Positions 61,584-64,000 of a stretch of 64,000 nt of DNA are shown in pieces. Made by a program: the position numbers and the translations under genes. The DNA is from Pelagibius litoralis (GTDB lineage: Bacteria; Pseudomonadota; Alphaproteobacteria; Kiloniellales; Kiloniellaceae): the NCBI RefSeq assembly GCF_011683915.1, contig NZ_JAAQPH010000001.1:186001-250000 (forward strand), in the 5' to 3' direction. The stretch's first letter is position 1. Each line of letters begins with the position of its first letter. The notes under the pieces were generated by a model. The model saw nothing but the letters and a program-made list of their open reading frames with translations, did not search any database and had not been told where the DNA came from.

Positions 61584-62296
61584 TGGGACTTTGTATCCTC
61601 TTCGACAAGCGGCTCAATATCGCCGACCCTGTAGCGCATGACCGACCGGCTGAGCGCTTCCCCGTCCGCCGGCTCCAGCGGGCGGCCCTGCTCGAGATCG
61701 GCAGGATTGACGACCATCGCGCCGAGGTTGCTTGCGGTGGCGCAGCCTAGCGCCGATTCAAAAGCCGGCGTGTCCGGCTCCAATGGCTGGAGTTGCTCGC
61801 AGTTCGGAAGGATGGCCATGTATTTGATCAGGTTCAGGCGGATTTCGTTGCCCTGAGTGCCGGCAGCCGGCACCCGCAGCGCGGGGTCCAAGACAGCGTC
61901 GTAACCGCGGTCGGCGAGCGCCAGGCGGACAGCTTCCAGCCTTTGCAAGGTAAGCCGATCGTATCCCGCCACCGCCCTATCGCCGGCCGACAACGACAGA
62001 GTAGTTCCCGGATCGGGATCGGCCTCATTCAGCAACGCATCGATTGCCTGTTGTCCTTGCCGATCAACTGCTGCGGAGCCATCGCCGAAGAAGACGCTTT
62101 GCTGGAACAGAATACCTTCTGCCTGGTTTTCCGGTGTGGCGGGAACCTGGCGCCACTTGGCGTGATGGAAAACGGTGTTGACCACATCGGCAACCGCCTG
62201 TGCCCCGGGTTCTCGCTCAGGGTCGCCGGCGCAGGCCGCGCTCAACAGCGAGATCGAGAGAACTGCGGTGAGCTTGCTCAGCTTTCGTCCCGTCAT
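61580..62296 (-). CDS. cpaD: Tad pilus lipoprotein CpaD
   Basis: 238 residues from ATG 62296 (AGGA 8 bases upstream). Lipoprotein signal with LLSAAC. Blocks NEIRLNLIKYMAILPNCEQLQP and ESALGCATASNLGAMVVNPADLEQGRPLEPADGE match CpaD, which helps place the secretin. The frame is open upstream to 62425 inside cpaC; that extension is not used. Confidence 0.92.
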   Translation of the reverse strand: MTGRKLSKLTAVLSISLLSAACAGDPEREPGAQAVADVVNTVFHHAKWRQVPATPENQAEGILFQQSVFFGDGSAAVDRQGQQAIDALLNEADPDPGTTLSLSAGDRAVAGYDRLTLQRLEAVRLALADRGYDAVLDPALRVPAAGTQGNEIRLNLIKYMAILPNCEQLQPLEPDTPAFESALGCATASNLGAMVVNPADLEQGRPLEPADGEALSRSVMRYRVGDIEPLVEEDTKSQ

Positions 62297-62306
62297 CTCT
62301 TTGTTC

Positions 62307-63689
62307 CTAATCCAGAATAAAGCCGGTGTTCTTGCCACCACCCAGCCGGCTTGCCTGCGCGGGGTCCAGCGGCACCGTGCGGCCGGGTTGAGCACCGGCG
62401 GTTGCCGGCAATCCGGCCCCGGCAAGCGGCTGTGCCCGGTAGGGGTCCAGCGGCGTCTTCAGCTGATCGCTGTCGACCGGCTGAACGATGTAGGGCGTGA
62501 CGATGATGACGAGCTCCGTCTCTTCGCGCTCGAATCGATCGCTTTGGAACAGCGCGCCCAGGATCGGCAGATCGCCGAGACCGGGAATCTTTCGGCTCTC
62601 CTGTCGGCTGTTGTCGAGGATCAGGCCGGCAATGGCAAAGCTCTGTCCGGAAGCCAGTTCCACCGTGGTTTCCGCGCGGCGTGTGGTGAGCGACGGAACG
62701 GAGAGGCCGCCGGCAAGTACCTGCACCGCGTTGGAAAGCTGACTTACCTCCGGGCGCACGCGCATTGAGATGCGGCTGCGGCCCAACAGGGTAGGGGTGA
62801 AAGCCAAGCTGACGCCGAACTGCTTGAACTGGACCGTTATCGTATCTTCGTCTTGCGAGACCGGAATCGGAAACTCGCCACCGGCAAGGAAGCTGGCTGT
62901 TTCTCCCGACAGGGCGGTCAGGTTGGGTTCGGCGAGGATGGTAACCAGATTGTCCTCTGCCAGCGCGTCGATCAGCGTGTCAATCGAGGCGTTGCCGATG
63001 TTGCCGCCTGCGAAGATCGAGTTGATACCCGCCACTGGGGGCAGGGACTGCAGACCGAACTGGATGCCGCCGTCGACAAAAATATCCCAGTTGAAGCCGA
63101 ACTGGTTGATGACCTCACGCGATACCTCGGCAATCCGAACCCGCAGATTGACCTGGTTTGGCGCCGTCACGGCAAGGCGGTTGATGATCTCGCCGCCCTC
63201 GCTGATGAAGCGCGTCGCAAGACGGCGTGAGTCCTCGGCTTCGCTAGCCGTAGCGACACTGCCGGAAAGGATGATCGCTCCATCGACCGACGATGCTTCG
63301 ATCTGACCGCCCGGCACCAGGTCATCCAGCGCGCCCTGCAGGCGGGTGAGATTGTGGTTCACCGTCACGGTCACGTTGGCGATGATGTTGTCGTTTGAAT
63401 CCAAAGCGAAGAGGGTGGTGGTTCCGACGGCTTTGCCGAAGAGATAGAGCAAACGATCAGATTTTGCGCTGATATCGGCGATTGCCGGGTTGGCGATGAA
63501 CACCGATGACATCGCGCGATCGAGGCGCAGCAACTGGCCCTCGCTCAGCTCGATGACAATAGGATCGCCATTGCTAGGCACCGCCCGACCCTGCAAGGCG
63601 GCAGCAGCTTGCCCGGCCGGGACGGCTATTGCCGCCGCCAGGGCAAATACAAGCCAAAGCCTTGAAATCAAGCGCATAAAGGACCCCAT
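62307..63689 (-). CDS. cpaC: Tad pilus secretin CpaC/RcpA
   Basis: 460 residues. Signal peptide (about 5-28), the BON/N-domains (VIELSEGQLLRLDRAMSSVFIANPAIADI, VDGAIILSGSVATASEAEDSRRLA) and the secretin domain with RRAETTVELASGQSFAIAGLI and GDLPILGALFQSD. It forms the outer-membrane pore of the pilus. ATG 63689 follows the cpaB stop directly (TAA then ATG); a second Met at 63677 is an alternative. Confidence 0.94.
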   Translation of the reverse strand: MGSFMRLISRLWLVFALAAAIAVPAGQAAAALQGRAVPSNGDPIVIELSEGQLLRLDRAMSSVFIANPAIADISAKSDRLLYLFGKAVGTTTLFALDSNDNIIANVTVTVNHNLTRLQGALDDLVPGGQIEASSVDGAIILSGSVATASEAEDSRRLATRFISEGGEIINRLAVTAPNQVNLRVRIAEVSREVINQFGFNWDIFVDGGIQFGLQSLPPVAGINSIFAGGNIGNASIDTLIDALAEDNLVTILAEPNLTALSGETASFLAGGEFPIPVSQDEDTITVQFKQFGVSLAFTPTLLGRSRISMRVRPEVSQLSNAVQVLAGGLSVPSLTTRRAETTVELASGQSFAIAGLILDNSRQESRKIPGLGDLPILGALFQSDRFEREETELVIIVTPYIVQPVDSDQLKTPLDPYRAQPLAGAGLPATAGAQPGRTVPLDPAQASRLGGGKNTGFILD

Positions 63690-64000
63690 TTAAAAGCGTA
63701 ATTCCTGAACTTCATTACCACGCGTTACGTTAACAACCTTCTTACCGTCGTCATTGCCGGATCCCCTGCCGACAAGGCGGCTGACCTCGGAATCCCAGGT
63801 ATAGGTGTCGCCGCGCTCCGGATCGCTCTCTTCCTTGGTTTCATTCATGACCGTTAGCCGCTCCAGCTCTTCTTCGTCCTTGGCCAGGCTCCGCAGGCTG
63901 ATGGAAAGAGCCCCCAGTTCCCGCACGACCGAGAGCATCTCGGTCTGCTTTGGGGTAACTTCCAGGGTAAAATTCTTGGCGTATTGGGGATCGGTGCCGT
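63690..64000 (-). CDS. cpaB: Tad pilus assembly protein CpaB, C-terminal part
   Basis: The gene is cut by the right edge of the window; about 103 codons are visible. The block FTLEVTPKQTEMLSVVRELGALSISLRSLAKDEEE (given in parts) is the C-terminal beta region of CpaB/RcpC, a periplasmic protein of the pilus assembly complex. The tail to GNEVQELRF is polar. Its stop TAA is directly followed by the cpaC start. Confidence 0.88.
   Translation of the reverse strand, partial: GTDPQYAKNFTLEVTPKQTEMLSVVRELGALSISLRSLAKDEEELERLTVMNETKEESDPERGDTYTWDSEVSRLVGRGSGNDDGKKVVNVTRGNEVQELRF

Overview
The window is a GC-rich, gene-dense stretch of an alphaproteobacterial chromosome, probably Rhodospirillales-like. 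Supporting this are a general amino-acid transporter of the Aap type, an NDUFS4-like complex I accessory subunit, a cpa/tad pilus locus with the alphaproteobacterial gene order, palindromic intergenic repeats and frequent 4-bp gene overlaps. I see no phage, transposon, integrase or CRISPR array. The taxonomic placement is inferred from gene content only.

Layout. 1-3.0 kb: small housekeeping and accessory genes (DoxX, GNAT, LysE exporter, NIPSNAP). 3.1-6.7 kb: a TPP riboswitch followed by thiBPQ, a thiamine importer. 6.8-9.9 kb: a large coiled-coil envelope protein overlapping mtgA. 9.9-17.6 kb: six genes all on the minus strand. Read in transcription order they are an outer-membrane barrel, two tandem paralogous secreted proteins, an ECF sigma factor, a membrane anti-sigma factor and a secreted subtilisin-like protease. 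17.8-20.9 kb: PPK2 kinase, O-antigen-ligase-like protein, glycosyltransferase. 21-24 kb: tRNA-Pro, methyltransferase, ASCH, VOC, complex I subunit, tRNA-Arg, small lipoprotein. 24.1-28.4 kb: a patatin-like phospholipase with two companion genes, then small unknowns. 28.4-31.8 kb: modCBA, hisI and a 75-codon upstream gene. 32-36.5 kb: aapJQMP with an internal hairpin, a terminator and palindromic repeats. 36.6-43.6 kb: radical SAM gene, a sulfur-related run (double GNAT, sseA, alaX-like, cysK-like, NUDIX) and a hydrolase-OsmC fusion. 44.1-50 kb: a peptide-type ABC importer with fused ATPases. 50-56.7 kb: SPOR protein, small protein, 1170-residue multi-PAS hybrid kinase, cardiolipin synthase. 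56.7-64 kb: cpaBCDEF-tadBC, cut at the right edge.

How parts work together. Four ABC importers (thiamine, molybdate, amino acids, peptides) make this a nutrient-uptake-rich segment. At two of them the substrate-binding-protein gene is separated from the first permease gene by a perfect 10-bp hairpin, which could keep binding protein in excess.

The most interesting system is the sigma/anti-sigma/protease group. The periplasmic part of the anti-sigma factor looks like the prodomain of a subtilase, and the next gene encodes a secreted subtilase that has a similar prodomain-like segment itself. This suggests protease-prodomain recognition as the signal that frees the sigma factor. The neighbouring secreted proteins and barrel, many with Ig-like folds, are candidate targets or outputs.
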